Source of the DNA: Candidatus Competibacteraceae bacterium
GTDB lineage: Bacteria > Pseudomonadota > Gammaproteobacteria > Competibacterales > Competibacteraceae
NCBI GenBank assembly: GCA_016712625.1
Contig: JADJQQ010000001.1
Coordinates: 992,001-1,056,000 of the forward strand
Length of the DNA: 64,000 nucleotides
Direction of reading: 5' to 3'
Of this stretch, positions 7,954 through 18,050 are shown piece after piece; position 1 is the first letter of the stretch, and each line of letters opens with the position of its first letter. The notes under the pieces are model-generated. The model had not been told where the DNA came from. It did not search any database and saw only the letters and a program-made list of their open reading frames with translations. A program made the position numbers and the translations under genes.

Positions 7954-10050
7954 TTAGCACAAGGCTGTCACCGTGGCGACCACTCGTTCGGTGGTGAAGC
8001 CGAAATGCTGGAAGATAATTTCCGGTGGCCCCGATTCACCAAAGCAATCAATACCGATCACCACTCCCTGGGGACCCGCATATTTGTACCAAGGGGCGGT
8101 TACACCCGCTTCGACCACGACGCGCCGCGTTACGGCGGGCGGCAATACCGACTCGCGATAAGCCTTGTCCTGGAGATCGAACACATCCACCGAGGGCATG
8201 GAGACCACACGCACTCGCCGGCCTTGACCGTTCAATTGCTGGGCCGCCTCGACGGCTAACTGCACCTCCGAACCGGTGGCGATAATGATGGCTTCCGGAT
8301 CATTTCCGCAGTCGAGCAGCACGTAACCACCGCGAGCGATGGCCTTGACCTGTTCCGGCGTGCGGTCCTGATGCGGCAGTTTCTGGCGAGTGAAAATCAG
8401 CGCGGTTGGCCCGTTGACCCGCTCCAGCGCCGCTTTCCACGCCACGGCGGTTTCCGTGGTGTCGCAGGTTCGCCACACCGATAGATCGGGAATGATCCGC
8501 AAGCTGGCAACATGCTCGATCGGCTGGTGGGTGGGACCGTCGCCGCCGACCCCGATCGAGTCGTGGGTGAGCACGAACATGCAACGAATTTTCATCAAGG
8601 CCGACATGCGGATCGCGCTGCGGCCGTAGTCGGCGAACATCAGGAACGTGCCACCGAACGGCACGTAGCCCCCGTGCAGCGCCAACCCGTTCATGATGGC
8701 GTTCATCGCGAACTCGCGAGCGCCGTAGTAAATCAGATTACCGTCGGGATGCTCGAAATCGACCGGCCGGGAACCCACCCAGGGAATACCGGTCGATTCC
8801 GCCAAATCCGCCGAGCCGCCAACAAAACTGGGAAAATGCGGACCGTAAAACTCCAGGGCGCGCTGTGAAGCGGCGCGGGTGGCGAGATCTTCATGACGTT
8901 GCTGGGTGGCGTGAATGAAATCCCATGCCATCTGCTCCCAATCATCGGGAAAGCCGCAAGCCAACCGCCGGTCAAATTCGGCCGCCATTGCTGGGAAATT
9001 GGCGCGATAACGGGCGAACATGTCGTTCCATTCCGCTTCCCAAGCCGCGCCCTTGGGACGGGCGTCAAAAGCGCGATAAATTTCGGGTGGTATCACAAAC
9101 GGCTCATGCGCCCAGCCAATGCTTTCGCGGGTCGCGGCGACTTCCGCCGCGCCCAGCGGCGCCCCGTGTGATTTTTCGCTGCCACCCTTACCAGGGGACC
9201 CCCAAGCGATGGTGGTCTTACAACAAATCAAGGTCGGCCTTTCGTGAAAGGCGCGCGCTTGTTCGAGCGCCTCGTGAACCGCCTCCGCATTATGACCATC
9301 TATGTTCGGAATCACATGCCAGCCCAGCGCTTCAAAGCGACCAGGAATATCGTCGCTAAACCAACGCCCCACCGGCCCGTCGATGGAAATGCCGTTGTCG
9401 TCGTACAGGCAGATCAGCTTGCCCAAACCCCATGTGCCCGCCAGCGAACAGGATTCAGAGGAAATGCCTTCCATCAGGCAACCGTCGCCGAGAATGACAT
9501 AGGTATAATGATCGACGACCGGAAACCCAGGACGGTTAAAACGCGTCGCCAACGCCCGTTCGGCCAACGCCATGCCGATACCGTTGGCCAGACCTTGACC
9601 CAATGGGCCGGTGGTGGTTTCCACGCCCGCCGTACGGCCATACTCAGGGTGGCCTGGGGTTCGGGAACCCAAGCGCCGGAAATTACGCAAATCCTCAATC
9701 GTAAGATCGTAACCGCTCAAATGCAGCAGGGAATACTGCAACATTGAGCCGTGACCGTTCGAGAGGATCAAGCGGTCGCGGTTGAACCATTTAGGATTGG
9801 CGGGATTATGCCGCAAAAACTCGTTCCACAGCACCGCGCCGAAATCCGCCATTCCCATCGGCGCTCCTGGATGGCCGGACTCAGCCCGTTGTACGGCATC
9901 CATGCTTAGGGCGCGAATGGCGTTAGCCAATTCGCGGCGCGTGGGGGTTATGGACGGTTGGCTCGATGGGCCGGATGAGGTAACCGTGGCTGGTTTGTCG
10001 ATCATGTTGTCCACCAGACGACGGGCGGCCAATTCGCTACGCGAGGGCAT
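7954..10050 (-). CDS. tkt: Transketolase
   Basis: This thiamine-diphosphate enzyme (698 residues from the chosen start) moves two-carbon ketol units between sugar phosphates in the pentose phosphate and Calvin pathways. Motifs include S-G-H-P-G-A-P-M-G-M, the ThDP motif opening with G-D-G-C-L-M-E-G, and T-H-D-S-I-G-V-G-G-D-G-P-T-H-Q-P. ATG at 10050 is preferred over an ATG at 10077 because AGGAGAG lies just upstream of it. Even so, about 35 residues rich in Ser, Thr and Pro precede the usual transketolase start (T-R-R-E-L-A-N-A-I-R), making the protein longer than the typical ~665. It leads the tkt-gap-pgk cluster. Confidence 0.95.
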   Translation of the reverse strand: MPSRSELAARRLVDNMIDKPATVTSSGPSSQPSITPTRRELANAIRALSMDAVQRAESGHPGAPMGMADFGAVLWNEFLRHNPANPKWFNRDRLILSNGHGSMLQYSLLHLSGYDLTIEDLRNFRRLGSRTPGHPEYGRTAGVETTTGPLGQGLANGIGMALAERALATRFNRPGFPVVDHYTYVILGDGCLMEGISSESCSLAGTWGLGKLICLYDDNGISIDGPVGRWFSDDIPGRFEALGWHVIPNIDGHNAEAVHEALEQARAFHERPTLICCKTTIAWGSPGKGGSEKSHGAPLGAAEVAATRESIGWAHEPFVIPPEIYRAFDARPKGAAWEAEWNDMFARYRANFPAMAAEFDRRLACGFPDDWEQMAWDFIHATQQRHEDLATRAASQRALEFYGPHFPSFVGGSADLAESTGIPWVGSRPVDFEHPDGNLIYYGAREFAMNAIMNGLALHGGYVPFGGTFLMFADYGRSAIRMSALMKIRCMFVLTHDSIGVGGDGPTHQPIEHVASLRIIPDLSVWRTCDTTETAVAWKAALERVNGPTALIFTRQKLPHQDRTPEQVKAIARGGYVLLDCGNDPEAIIIATGSEVQLAVEAAQQLNGQGRRVRVVSMPSVDVFDLQDKAYRESVLPPAVTRRVVVEAGVTAPWYKYAGPQGVVIGIDCFGESGPPEIIFQHFGFTTERVVATVTALC

Positions 10051-10342
10051 TAACTCTACTCTCCTAAACATCAGCATAAATTCGGGGAAATGCCGGGAAC
10101 GATGCGCATTATCTTAAAATGCGCGCCGCGCCCTGACCACGCGCGTCGCTCTTGCTGGGACGTTCACCGGAGAGATCACGAGGGATGTCCGGTCGCGCCA
10201 AACCCCCCTTTGGGATTCAGTTCGGCCGATAAATGGCCGCGATTATAGGAAAAATTGCCGCACTCGCCAAATCATTTATTCCCAAGCTCCGGCAACCGCA
10301 ACCAAGCAGGCCCTCTCCAGTGGCCATGGGCGCGGCGGTTCC
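10051..10342. other. tkt leader and upstream region
   Basis: This 292-base segment holds the tkt promoter at 10242-10270 and an untranslated leader of about 185 bases. The leader is GC-rich and includes a short inverted repeat near the transcription start (CGGCC...GGCCG, about 10222-10238). I recognise no named riboswitch in it. Confidence 0.5.
10242..10270 (-). promoter_or_regulatory. Sigma-70 promoter upstream of tkt
   Basis: On the minus strand TTGGCG (10265-10270) is followed after exactly 17 bases by a perfect TATAAT (10242-10247). Transcription would start near 10235, giving a leader of about 185 bases. Confidence 0.8.
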
Positions 10343-10615
10343 TCAATGCCGGCGCAAGCTATCGGACAGGGCGACCGGGGTCGGATAATTGCGCGCCAAG
10401 TAGTAGGTGGAGGCAATAAACGTCAACAAAGTTGTCGCCTGAACCAGATAGGACGCTTCCAGGCCGATCAACTGATTGTGTTGCGCCAGCACCGCGATCA
10501 ACAGAGCAAATTCACTGACTTGTCCCAATCGTACGGCTTGGCGCGCAGACAGCGCTAAGGCGTCAAACAATGCGGCTCCAATGAAAATCAGGAACAACGA
10601 AAAGATAACGGAATT
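10343..10615 (-). pseudogene. C-terminal remnant of a cation:proton antiporter (CPA2/KefB-type)
   Basis: The frame opens after a stop at 10616-10618 and encodes about 90 residues, of which 84 follow a TTG at 10597. The segment A-R-Q-A-V-R-L-G-Q-V-S-E-F-A-L-L-I-A-V resembles the late membrane helices of CPA2 antiporters (usually S-L-G-Q-I-S-E-F-S-L-V-I-A). Two hydrophobic segments follow and the end is a short polar tail. A whole antiporter has at least 380 residues with 12 or 13 helices, and the DNA beyond 10616 does not contain the missing part in any frame. I read it as the surviving 3' end of a deleted gene, but expression as a small membrane protein cannot be excluded. Confidence 0.6.
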
Positions 10616-10744
10616 CTAGGCTTCAACCATTTCTCAGTAAATTCATTGCGATACGGGGGTTGATTGCGTGGCGATCCACCACTGACAAACCTTAACCATA
10701 ACAGTGTTCAACCATGTCGGAGACCGACATTAAGCCCAGCCCAC

Positions 10745-11926
10745 ATGAGACTCTTCAAGACTATACTGGCGTTGCCGCGCACGGTTTGGCTCATCGGCCT
10801 GATCAGCCTGGTCAACGACAGCGCGAGCGAAATGCTCTACCCGCTAATCCCTCTCTATCTGTCCTCGGTGCTGATGGCCGGGCCGCGCGCGCTGGGAATT
10901 ATCGAGGGTATCGCGGAGGCGACCGCCAGTCTGCTCAAATTGTTTTCCGGAGTAGTCGTAGACCGGACGCGCCGTTGCAAGCCTTGGGTCGTGTTCGGTT
11001 ACGGGCTTGCCGGGTTCGGCCGCCCGTTGATCGCTTTCGTCGGAAGTTGGCCGTGGCTGCTGGCTATCCGCGTTGCCGATCGCGTCGGCAAAGGATTGCG
11101 CACCTCGCCGCGTGATGCGTTATTGGCGGCGAGCGTCGATCCTGGGCGGCGCGGGCTGGCTTTTGGCCTTCATCGCGCAATGGACAACGCGGGGGCTGTG
11201 ATCGGCCCCTTGCTGGCCTCTGTGCTGCTGGCAAACCAAATCCCGCTCAAAGACATTTTCCTGTGGTCCGTCATGCCCGCCACGCTGTGTCTGATGCTGG
11301 CTTTCCAGATTCGGGAACCGGAAGTTGCCCAACCGGCCCAGATCCCTACGTTCGACTGGGGTTTGGCCAGCATGCCGCCTACGTTCAAACGTTATCTAGC
11401 GGTGATCGCCCTATTCACGCTCGGCAACTCATCCAATATGTTTTTGTTGCTACGGGCCCAGGAACTCGGCGTTCCAGCCGCGTGGATTCCTTTGCTGTGG
11501 ACGACCGTTTCAGCTGTGGCGATGCTGTTTTCAACCCCTTTGTCGGCCCTATCGGATCGGTTCGGTCGGGTGCGCCCGCTGGTGGGAGGCTATCTGGCTT
11601 ATGGCCTGTTCTACATGGGACTTGGCCTGGCCACCCATGATGGGGTGCTGTTGTTTGGCTTGTTCGCGTTCTACGGCCTGTTTATGGCGGCGACTGAAGG
11701 CGTTGAGAAAGCGCTAGTGGCTGACCTCACGCCAGCCGAACGACGCGGGGCAGCTTTTGGGTGGTTCAATCTGATGACTGGCGCGTTCCTATTGCCGGCT
11801 TCTATTCTGTTTGGTTGGCTCTATCAGGCCGCATCGCCGTTAGCAGCCTTCAGCTTCTCGGCCGGGTGCGCCCTGCTGGCTGCCGCGCTGTTATGGCGTT
11901 GGGCAGGCATTCACCCAAGCACTTGA
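10745..11926 (+). CDS. MFS transporter
   Basis: This 393-residue integral membrane protein has the hydrophobic pattern of a 12-helix major facilitator. The N-terminal S-L-V-N-D-S-A-S-E-M-L-Y-P-L-I-P and I-E-G-I-A-E-A-T-A-S-L-L-K match a bacterial MFS group often left without substrate. D-R-V-G-K-G-L-R-T-S-P-R-D at the loop between helices is also characteristic. ATG at 10745 is chosen because it starts close to the first helix. A TTG at 10664 would add 27 polar residues and cannot be ruled out, since neither site has a strong Shine-Dalgarno sequence. Substrate is unknown. Confidence 0.85.
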   Translation: MRLFKTILALPRTVWLIGLISLVNDSASEMLYPLIPLYLSSVLMAGPRALGIIEGIAEATASLLKLFSGVVVDRTRRCKPWVVFGYGLAGFGRPLIAFVGSWPWLLAIRVADRVGKGLRTSPRDALLAASVDPGRRGLAFGLHRAMDNAGAVIGPLLASVLLANQIPLKDIFLWSVMPATLCLMLAFQIREPEVAQPAQIPTFDWGLASMPPTFKRYLAVIALFTLGNSSNMFLLLRAQELGVPAAWIPLLWTTVSAVAMLFSTPLSALSDRFGRVRPLVGGYLAYGLFYMGLGLATHDGVLLFGLFAFYGLFMAATEGVEKALVADLTPAERRGAAFGWFNLMTGAFLLPASILFGWLYQAASPLAAFSFSAGCALLAAALLWRWAGIHPST

Positions 11927-11947
11927 AATACCCTTGGCAGCCAGCCT

Positions 11948-11976
11948 CGCTGGGCAGTCATTGCAATTGCCCAGCG
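11948..11976. terminator. Stem-loop between convergent MFS and DUF6600 genes
   Basis: A perfect 9-bp stem (11948-11956 with 11968-11976) with an 11-base loop lies 22 bases after the MFS stop and 11 bases beyond the end of the minus-strand gene. Its position between convergent genes suggests a bidirectional terminator, but neither side has a T-tract. Confidence 0.55.
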
Positions 11977-11986
11977 CGAATGCGGC

Positions 11987-13654
<1,668 letters not shown>

Positions 13655-13964
13655 GCGACACCTCTCTTGTGCGCGCTCGTGCTGCCATACATCCAATCCA
13701 TCATCCATCGAACCTAGTGGCTCCGGTCTAACGCCGTCTCTAAAATTTGTTGTAACTGCTTGAGCTATCCTAAAGTTCTCTCATCCGAAGCTCGATTGAA
13801 TTGCATCAGACAAGGACTGAATCCAGTATGAACAAATCACGTCCCGGCAGCTACAGTCGTCATTCACCCACCGGCAAAATAGTCAGCATCGAACTGTATT
13901 TGCCATCCTACAACCATGTCATAATTCACTATTACGCTCGAACTCCATTTCAAAACTAACAACA
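13655..13964. other. Intergenic region between divergent DUF6600 and ubiC genes
   Basis: This 310-base region must carry promoters for both directions. It becomes AT-richer toward ubiC. TTGCCA near 13900 and CATAAT near 13919 are possible elements, but their spacing is too short to call a promoter. I see no gene or repeat in it. Confidence 0.4.
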
Positions 13965-14564
13965 TTGGCTGACCTCCCCCTTTTCACCAGCAATCCACCG
14001 CTTTGGTTTAGCCGCCACGGCGCGCAGACCAGAAACTTGCCAGTGGGCATGGCTGAGTGGTTGTTCGACTCAGGCTCACTCACCCAGCGGCTGCGGAGCC
14101 TGTGTGGCGGCGGTTTTCGCGTGCGGGTGTTAAGTCAAGTTTGGGCTCGTCCTAGCCGCGATGAAGCGCGGATTTTGAAGCTGCGATTGGATGCTTGGGC
14201 GTGGACTCGCGAGGTCCAGTTGTTGTGCGGAAACCAGGCTTGGGTTTTCGCCCGCACCCTGATTCCTGCTCGAACCTTGAGCGGCCGAGGACGCCGACTG
14301 ACTCGGCTGGGCACCAAGCCGCTGGGGGCAGTGCTGTTCGCCGATCCTTGCATCCGGCGCGGGCCGGTCGAGATCGCTCGGATTATGACGGGCCAACGCT
14401 TGCACCAGCGGGCCTTCGCCGGTTTCACCGAACCGCCGGATACGATTTGGGGACGCCGCTCGGTTTTTCAAATTGAAAATAACCCATTATTAGTTGCTGA
14501 AATTTTTCTACCGGACTTACCGGTATCCGACGCTTGTCGCCGAATGGACTTGACTCCACCATGA
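13965..14564 (+). CDS. ubiC: Chorismate--pyruvate lyase
   Basis: This 199-residue cytoplasmic enzyme removes pyruvate from chorismate to give 4-hydroxybenzoate, the first step of ubiquinone synthesis. Family landmarks are W-L-F-D-S-G-S-L-T-Q-R-L (residues 32-43), the R-E-V strand near residue 85, W-V-F-A-R-T-L-I-P, L-G-T-K-P-L-G-A-V-L-F and the final N-P-L-L-V-A-E-I-F-L-P. The start is uncertain: TTG at 13965 gives the usual stretch before W-L-F-D, while ATG at 14049 would leave only 3 residues. The stop overlaps the ubiA start (ATGA), matching the standard ubiC-ubiA operon. Confidence 0.9.
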   Translation: MADLPLFTSNPPLWFSRHGAQTRNLPVGMAEWLFDSGSLTQRLRSLCGGGFRVRVLSQVWARPSRDEARILKLRLDAWAWTREVQLLCGNQAWVFARTLIPARTLSGRGRRLTRLGTKPLGAVLFADPCIRRGPVEIARIMTGQRLHQRAFAGFTEPPDTIWGRRSVFQIENNPLLVAEIFLPDLPVSDACRRMDLTPP

Positions 14565-15442
14565 CTATCGAACGCTTTGAAAATCGCCTAAGCGAATATG
14601 CCATGCTGATGCGCCTGCATCGTCCGATCGGCATCTATCTGCTGCTATGGCCGACCTTGTGGGCGCTATGGCTGGCCGGCAACGGCCAACCGCCGCGCGG
14701 CGTCGTGCTGGTTTTTGCACTGGGCGTCGCGCTGATGCGCTCGGCTGGCTGTGTCATGAACGATATCGCCGACCGCAATTTCGACCCACATGTCGCCCGC
14801 ACCCGCGACCGACCGCTGGCGGCGGGTCGGGTCAGCTTGCGCGAAGCCATCGGCTTGGCGATGGCCCTGTGCCTGTTGGCCTTTGCCCTGGTGCTGACTC
14901 AAAACTTCTTGACCATCACGTTGTCCTTTATCGGTCTGGCGCTGGCCTTTAGCTATCCGTTCATGAAACGGTTCCATCATTTTCCTCAGTTTCACCTGGG
15001 AGCGGCTTTCGGTTGGGGCATACCGATGGCTTACGCCGCCATCACCGATACGTTGCCGTTGGCAGCGTGGTTATTATTGCTGGCCAACGTGATTTGGTCG
15101 GCGATTTACGATACCCAATATGCGATGGTTGATCGGGAAGACGATCTCAAGATTGGCGTCAAATCCACCGCCATCCTGTTCGGCGAGCGAGATAAACAGA
15201 TTATCGGCTATCTGCAATTGGCGTTGCTGGGTTTGCTGGTGGTCGTCGGCCTGCTAGCAGGGCGCGGCTGGATTTATTACCTGGGCCTTGTCCTAGCGGG
15301 CGGATTCGCGCTGTACCAACAATATTTGATTCGAAACCGCGAGCCGACTGAGTGCTTTAAGGCTTTTCTCAGCAACAACGGGTTCGGGCTGGTGATTTTC
15401 TGCGGCTTGCTGCTGGATTTCCTGCCGGCGCATTCAAGCTGA
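14561..15442 (+). CDS. ubiA: 4-hydroxybenzoate polyprenyltransferase
   Basis: This 293-residue inner-membrane enzyme joins a polyprenyl chain to 4-hydroxybenzoate in ubiquinone synthesis. The two Asp-rich Mg-diphosphate motifs are present: N-D-I-A-D-R-N-F-D (first) and Y-D-T-Q-Y-A-M-V-D-R-E-D-D (second). T-R-D-R-P-L-A-A-G follows the first. Several hydrophobic helices follow as in other UbiA proteins. ATG at 14561 overlaps the ubiC stop; the frame extends further upstream, but that would lie inside ubiC. Confidence 0.96.
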   Translation: MTIERFENRLSEYAMLMRLHRPIGIYLLLWPTLWALWLAGNGQPPRGVVLVFALGVALMRSAGCVMNDIADRNFDPHVARTRDRPLAAGRVSLREAIGLAMALCLLAFALVLTQNFLTITLSFIGLALAFSYPFMKRFHHFPQFHLGAAFGWGIPMAYAAITDTLPLAAWLLLLANVIWSAIYDTQYAMVDREDDLKIGVKSTAILFGERDKQIIGYLQLALLGLLVVVGLLAGRGWIYYLGLVLAGGFALYQQYLIRNREPTECFKAFLSNNGFGLVIFCGLLLDFLPAHSS

Positions 15443-15473
15443 ACATTGCGTTGGGGAAAAGCGGCGCGGCGTT

Positions 15474-15689
15474 ATGGACATCATGAACTTGTATTGGGCC
15501 AACAACGATTTTAGCGAATTTTCCAACTTTGCCTCCTATCCGATTGGGCTTAACGGCGTGCTTTGGCCGATTTTCGATCCTTGTTTGCAGGCCCAAAAGT
15601 CCGAGAATCCAAGCTATCGGCGAAGAATCCAAAACGCCAACTCGCCTTGGGAGGCCGTACGCGCCCGCCTGATCTCCGAGCTTGAATAA
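15474..15689 (+). pseudogene. N-terminal remnant of a NADAR/YbiA-like (RibX) gene
   Basis: The 71-residue frame reads Y-W-A-N-N-D-F-S-E-F-S-N-F-A-S-Y-P, then a W-P-x-F motif, L-Q-A-Q-K and N-P-S-Y-R-R-R-I, which line up with the first half of NADAR proteins (riboflavin-intermediate or ADP-ribose N-glycosidases such as YbiA). Complete members have about 150-180 residues. The normally conserved E-H-Y/F before Q-A-Q-K is replaced by D-P-C, and the catalytic C-terminal half is absent because the next gene starts 30 bases later. It is most likely a decaying fragment. The 5' end follows ubiA by 31 bases. Confidence 0.65.
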
Positions 15690-15719
15690 CCCCTTGGTTA
15701 GCGCCCGAAGGAGCACGCC

Positions 15720-16043
15720 ATGCTGATCGTCCATGTCTTGATTCACGTCAAACCGGAAAGCGTCGAAGCGTTCAAAGCCGCTTCGTTGGACAACGCCCGC
15801 AACAGTATTCAGGAACCGGGTATCGCTCGCTTCGATGTCATCCAGCAAACCGATGATCCAACCCGTTTCATGTTGGTCGAGGTTTATCGCACGGTCGAAG
15901 CCACCGCCCAGCATAAGGAAACCGCTCATTACGCCCGCTGGCGCGACGCCGTGGCCGAGATGATGGCCGAACCGCGTTCCAGCGTCAAATACAGCAATCT
16001 GTTTCCAAGCGACGCGGGCTGGGATTATCCGCCTGGCGTTTGA
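15720..16043 (+). CDS. Antibiotic biosynthesis monooxygenase (ABM) domain protein, LsrG/YgiN-like
   Basis: This 107-residue protein is a single ABM ferredoxin-like fold. The pattern V-K-P-E-S-V-E-A-F, N-S-I-Q-E-P-G-I-A-R-F-D-V, D-P-T-R-F-M-L-V-E-V-Y and H-K-E-T-A-H-Y matches the LsrG/YgiN branch, which includes phospho-AI-2 isomerase and quinol monooxygenase. No lsr genes are nearby, so AI-2 processing is unlikely to be its role. AAGGAG lies 6 bases before the ATG. The next gene, an alpha/beta hydrolase, starts 9 bases after the stop, so they probably share a transcript. Confidence 0.85.
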   Translation: MLIVHVLIHVKPESVEAFKAASLDNARNSIQEPGIARFDVIQQTDDPTRFMLVEVYRTVEATAQHKETAHYARWRDAVAEMMAEPRSSVKYSNLFPSDAGWDYPPGV

Positions 16044-16052
16044 GGCGCGGCG

Positions 16053-16895
16053 ATGCCCGTGGAACTCGCGTTGCAAACGCCGTACTTGCGACTGAGCGCG
16101 CGGGCTTGGGGACCGTCCGACGGTATCCCCGTACTGGCCTTGCACGGCTGGCTCGATAACGCCGCCAGCTTTGACGCCCTAGCGCCATTGCTTCCGGAAT
16201 TACGGCTGGTCGCGCTGGATTTACCAGGCCATGGTTATTCCGACCACCGACCGCCGGGCATCCACTACCATTTCGTCGATTATGTTCCCGATGTGATCGC
16301 CGCCGCCGATGCGCTGGGTTGGGAGCGCTTCGGGCTGCTGGGCCATTCCCTGGGCGGCGGCATCGCCAGTTTTGCGGCGGCCACCTTGCCAGAACGGATC
16401 ACCGCCGTGGCGATGATCGAAGGCCTGGGGCCGCCAACCAGCAACCCAGCCGATGGTCCGCCGAACCTGCGCAAAGCCATCGAGAAGATGCAACGCCTAC
16501 CCCACGCCACCCCACCGCTGTATCCAAACCTGGAAGCCGCCATTCAGGCCCGTTGCGAAGCCAGCGACTTGTCGTGGAGCGCCGCGGCGATTCTGGTTGA
16601 TCGCAGCATTCGAAAGGTCGGCGCGGGCTATGGCTGGCGCACCGACGCCCGGCTGCGGTTCGTCTCCCCCTCTTATTTGAGCGAAGCGCAAATCCTAGCC
16701 TACATGGAACGGATCGAAGCGCCGGCCTTACTGATCCGTGGGGCCGACGGCTATCTGGTCAAACGGCCTTACATGCAGCAACGCTACGCCCGCATCGCCC
16801 GCCTAACCGTGGAAACTCTCGCTGGCGGGCATCACCCTCATCTGGAAAACCCAGTCTCTTGTGCTTATTTTTTGAGACATTTTATCATAAAATGA
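16053..16895 (+). CDS. Alpha/beta hydrolase (serine hydrolase-like)
   Basis: This 280-residue alpha/beta hydrolase has L-H-G-W-L-D-N-A-A-S-F (residues 30-40), D-L-P-G-H-G-Y-S-D, the nucleophile elbow G-H-S-L-G-G with Ser99, and a C-terminal G-G-H-H-P-H-L-E that supplies the catalytic His. The nearest recognisable group is the SERHL/MEST-like hydrolases. Substrate is unknown. Close linkage to the ABM gene suggests joint action on a small lipophilic or aromatic compound, which is inference. Confidence 0.85.
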   Translation: MPVELALQTPYLRLSARAWGPSDGIPVLALHGWLDNAASFDALAPLLPELRLVALDLPGHGYSDHRPPGIHYHFVDYVPDVIAAADALGWERFGLLGHSLGGGIASFAAATLPERITAVAMIEGLGPPTSNPADGPPNLRKAIEKMQRLPHATPPLYPNLEAAIQARCEASDLSWSAAAILVDRSIRKVGAGYGWRTDARLRFVSPSYLSEAQILAYMERIEAPALLIRGADGYLVKRPYMQQRYARIARLTVETLAGGHHPHLENPVSCAYFLRHFIIK

Positions 16896-17083
16896 CGATT
16901 TATTATAACTCATCTATTTTATATTCTTCCTAAATTTTTATAGAAAAAAAATCAAATTTATTACATAATTTTCATGTTGTTTTTTTCATCCAGCAATTTA
17001 GGGGATTACAAATCGAATCAAACTTTAATCACCCTGCATTTTGTTTTATTCAATGAACTTAAAAGTATTCAGGAGCAGCTGAC

Positions 17084-17985
17084 ATGTTTTCCAAATGGAG
17101 TATTCAATTTAAGTATTCCTTGATTTTTATCCTAACGCTGGCTTTGATCGCCAGCGGGCTTTTATCGGAATATATACCTTAAAAACCAATCAGTTACGCA
17201 ATGAAGCCATGGCTTCGGCTGAACAGGTCATCGCTTTTCGGGCGTGGGTGGCCAATACCGGCGTCGTTTGGGTCGATCATCTGGCGCCCCAGTTCCGCGA
17301 CTATCTCGGCAAAAAAGCCAGTAACGACAATACCCTGGAGTTTTTTTCCAAAAATCCGGCGCTGGCGACGCGCGAACTCTCGGAAATCGTTAGTAAAACC
17401 GCAACCCGCGCTACCTTTCGCGTTACCAGCGACGAATACCGTAACCCGGCCAACGCGCCAGACGGCTTTGAAAATACGTCTATTCAGACTTTCAAAAGTG
17501 ATAAAACCCGCAGGTATAATGATGAGTTTGAAGGTAATTTTTATCGCTACAGCCAGCCGATTTATGTCCAAGAATCTTGCCTGAAATGCCATGGCGATCC
17601 CAAGGATGCGCCGGCGGACGTCATCACCAAATACGGCGACAAGCGCGCCTTCGGCTATAAAGTCGGCGACGTGCGCGGCATCATCAGCATCAAGCTGCCG
17701 AATCTCACCGTAATCGACGTGTTGCTGACGCTCCTCAATCCCTACACCATCGGCTTGATCGTCCTGGCCTTCCTGCTCAACTTCCTGTTTACACACGTCG
17801 CGATCATCAAACGCTTGAAGGAACTGTCGCTGACGACCGAGCGGATCGCCCAAGGTGAACTCGATTTAGCGCTGCGCGTTAACCCAAACAGTCGCGATGA
17901 AATCGATAATGTAGGCCATACCATCGATCTGTTGCGTAACAGCTTGGTGGTCGCCATGAATCGGCTTCGCAAAAATCTGTCGTAA
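17084..17985 (+). pseudogene. DUF3365 (Tll0287-like) heme-sensor HAMP protein with a frameshift
   Basis: ATG at 17084 (AGGAGC about 7 bases upstream) encodes a membrane anchor that meets a stop at 17180-17182. A single missing base in the T-run at 17160-17163 moves the frame; restoring it gives a continuous 300-residue protein. After the first helix comes a periplasmic DUF3365/Tll0287-like domain with a C-L-K-C-H heme-c attachment motif (17578-17592), a second membrane helix near residues 183-203 of the second frame, and a HAMP linker (E-R-I-A-Q-G-E-L-D-L-A-L). It lacks kinase, cyclase or methyl-accepting output. Either a decayed redox sensor or a sequencing error in an intact gene. Confidence 0.85.
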
Positions 17986-17994
17986 ACCGCGGAC

Positions 17995-18026
17995 GGCGCG
18001 CGGGAAATCAAACCATCCCGCGCGCC
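17995..18026. terminator. GC-rich stem-loop after the DUF3365 gene
   Basis: A perfect 11-bp stem (17995-18005 with 18016-18026) with a 10-base loop begins 9 bases after the DUF3365 stop and ends 24 bases before the next ATG. No T-tract follows, so it may be a factor-assisted terminator or an mRNA-stability element within an operon. Confidence 0.6.
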
Positions 18027-18050
18027 AACCCACTATTTTGATACAGAACC

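Noticed and set aside
15474..16895. NADAR remnant, ABM protein and alpha/beta hydrolase as a new three-gene system
   Set aside because: The NADAR piece is a half domain with an altered active site, so only the ABM-hydrolase pair is likely functional.
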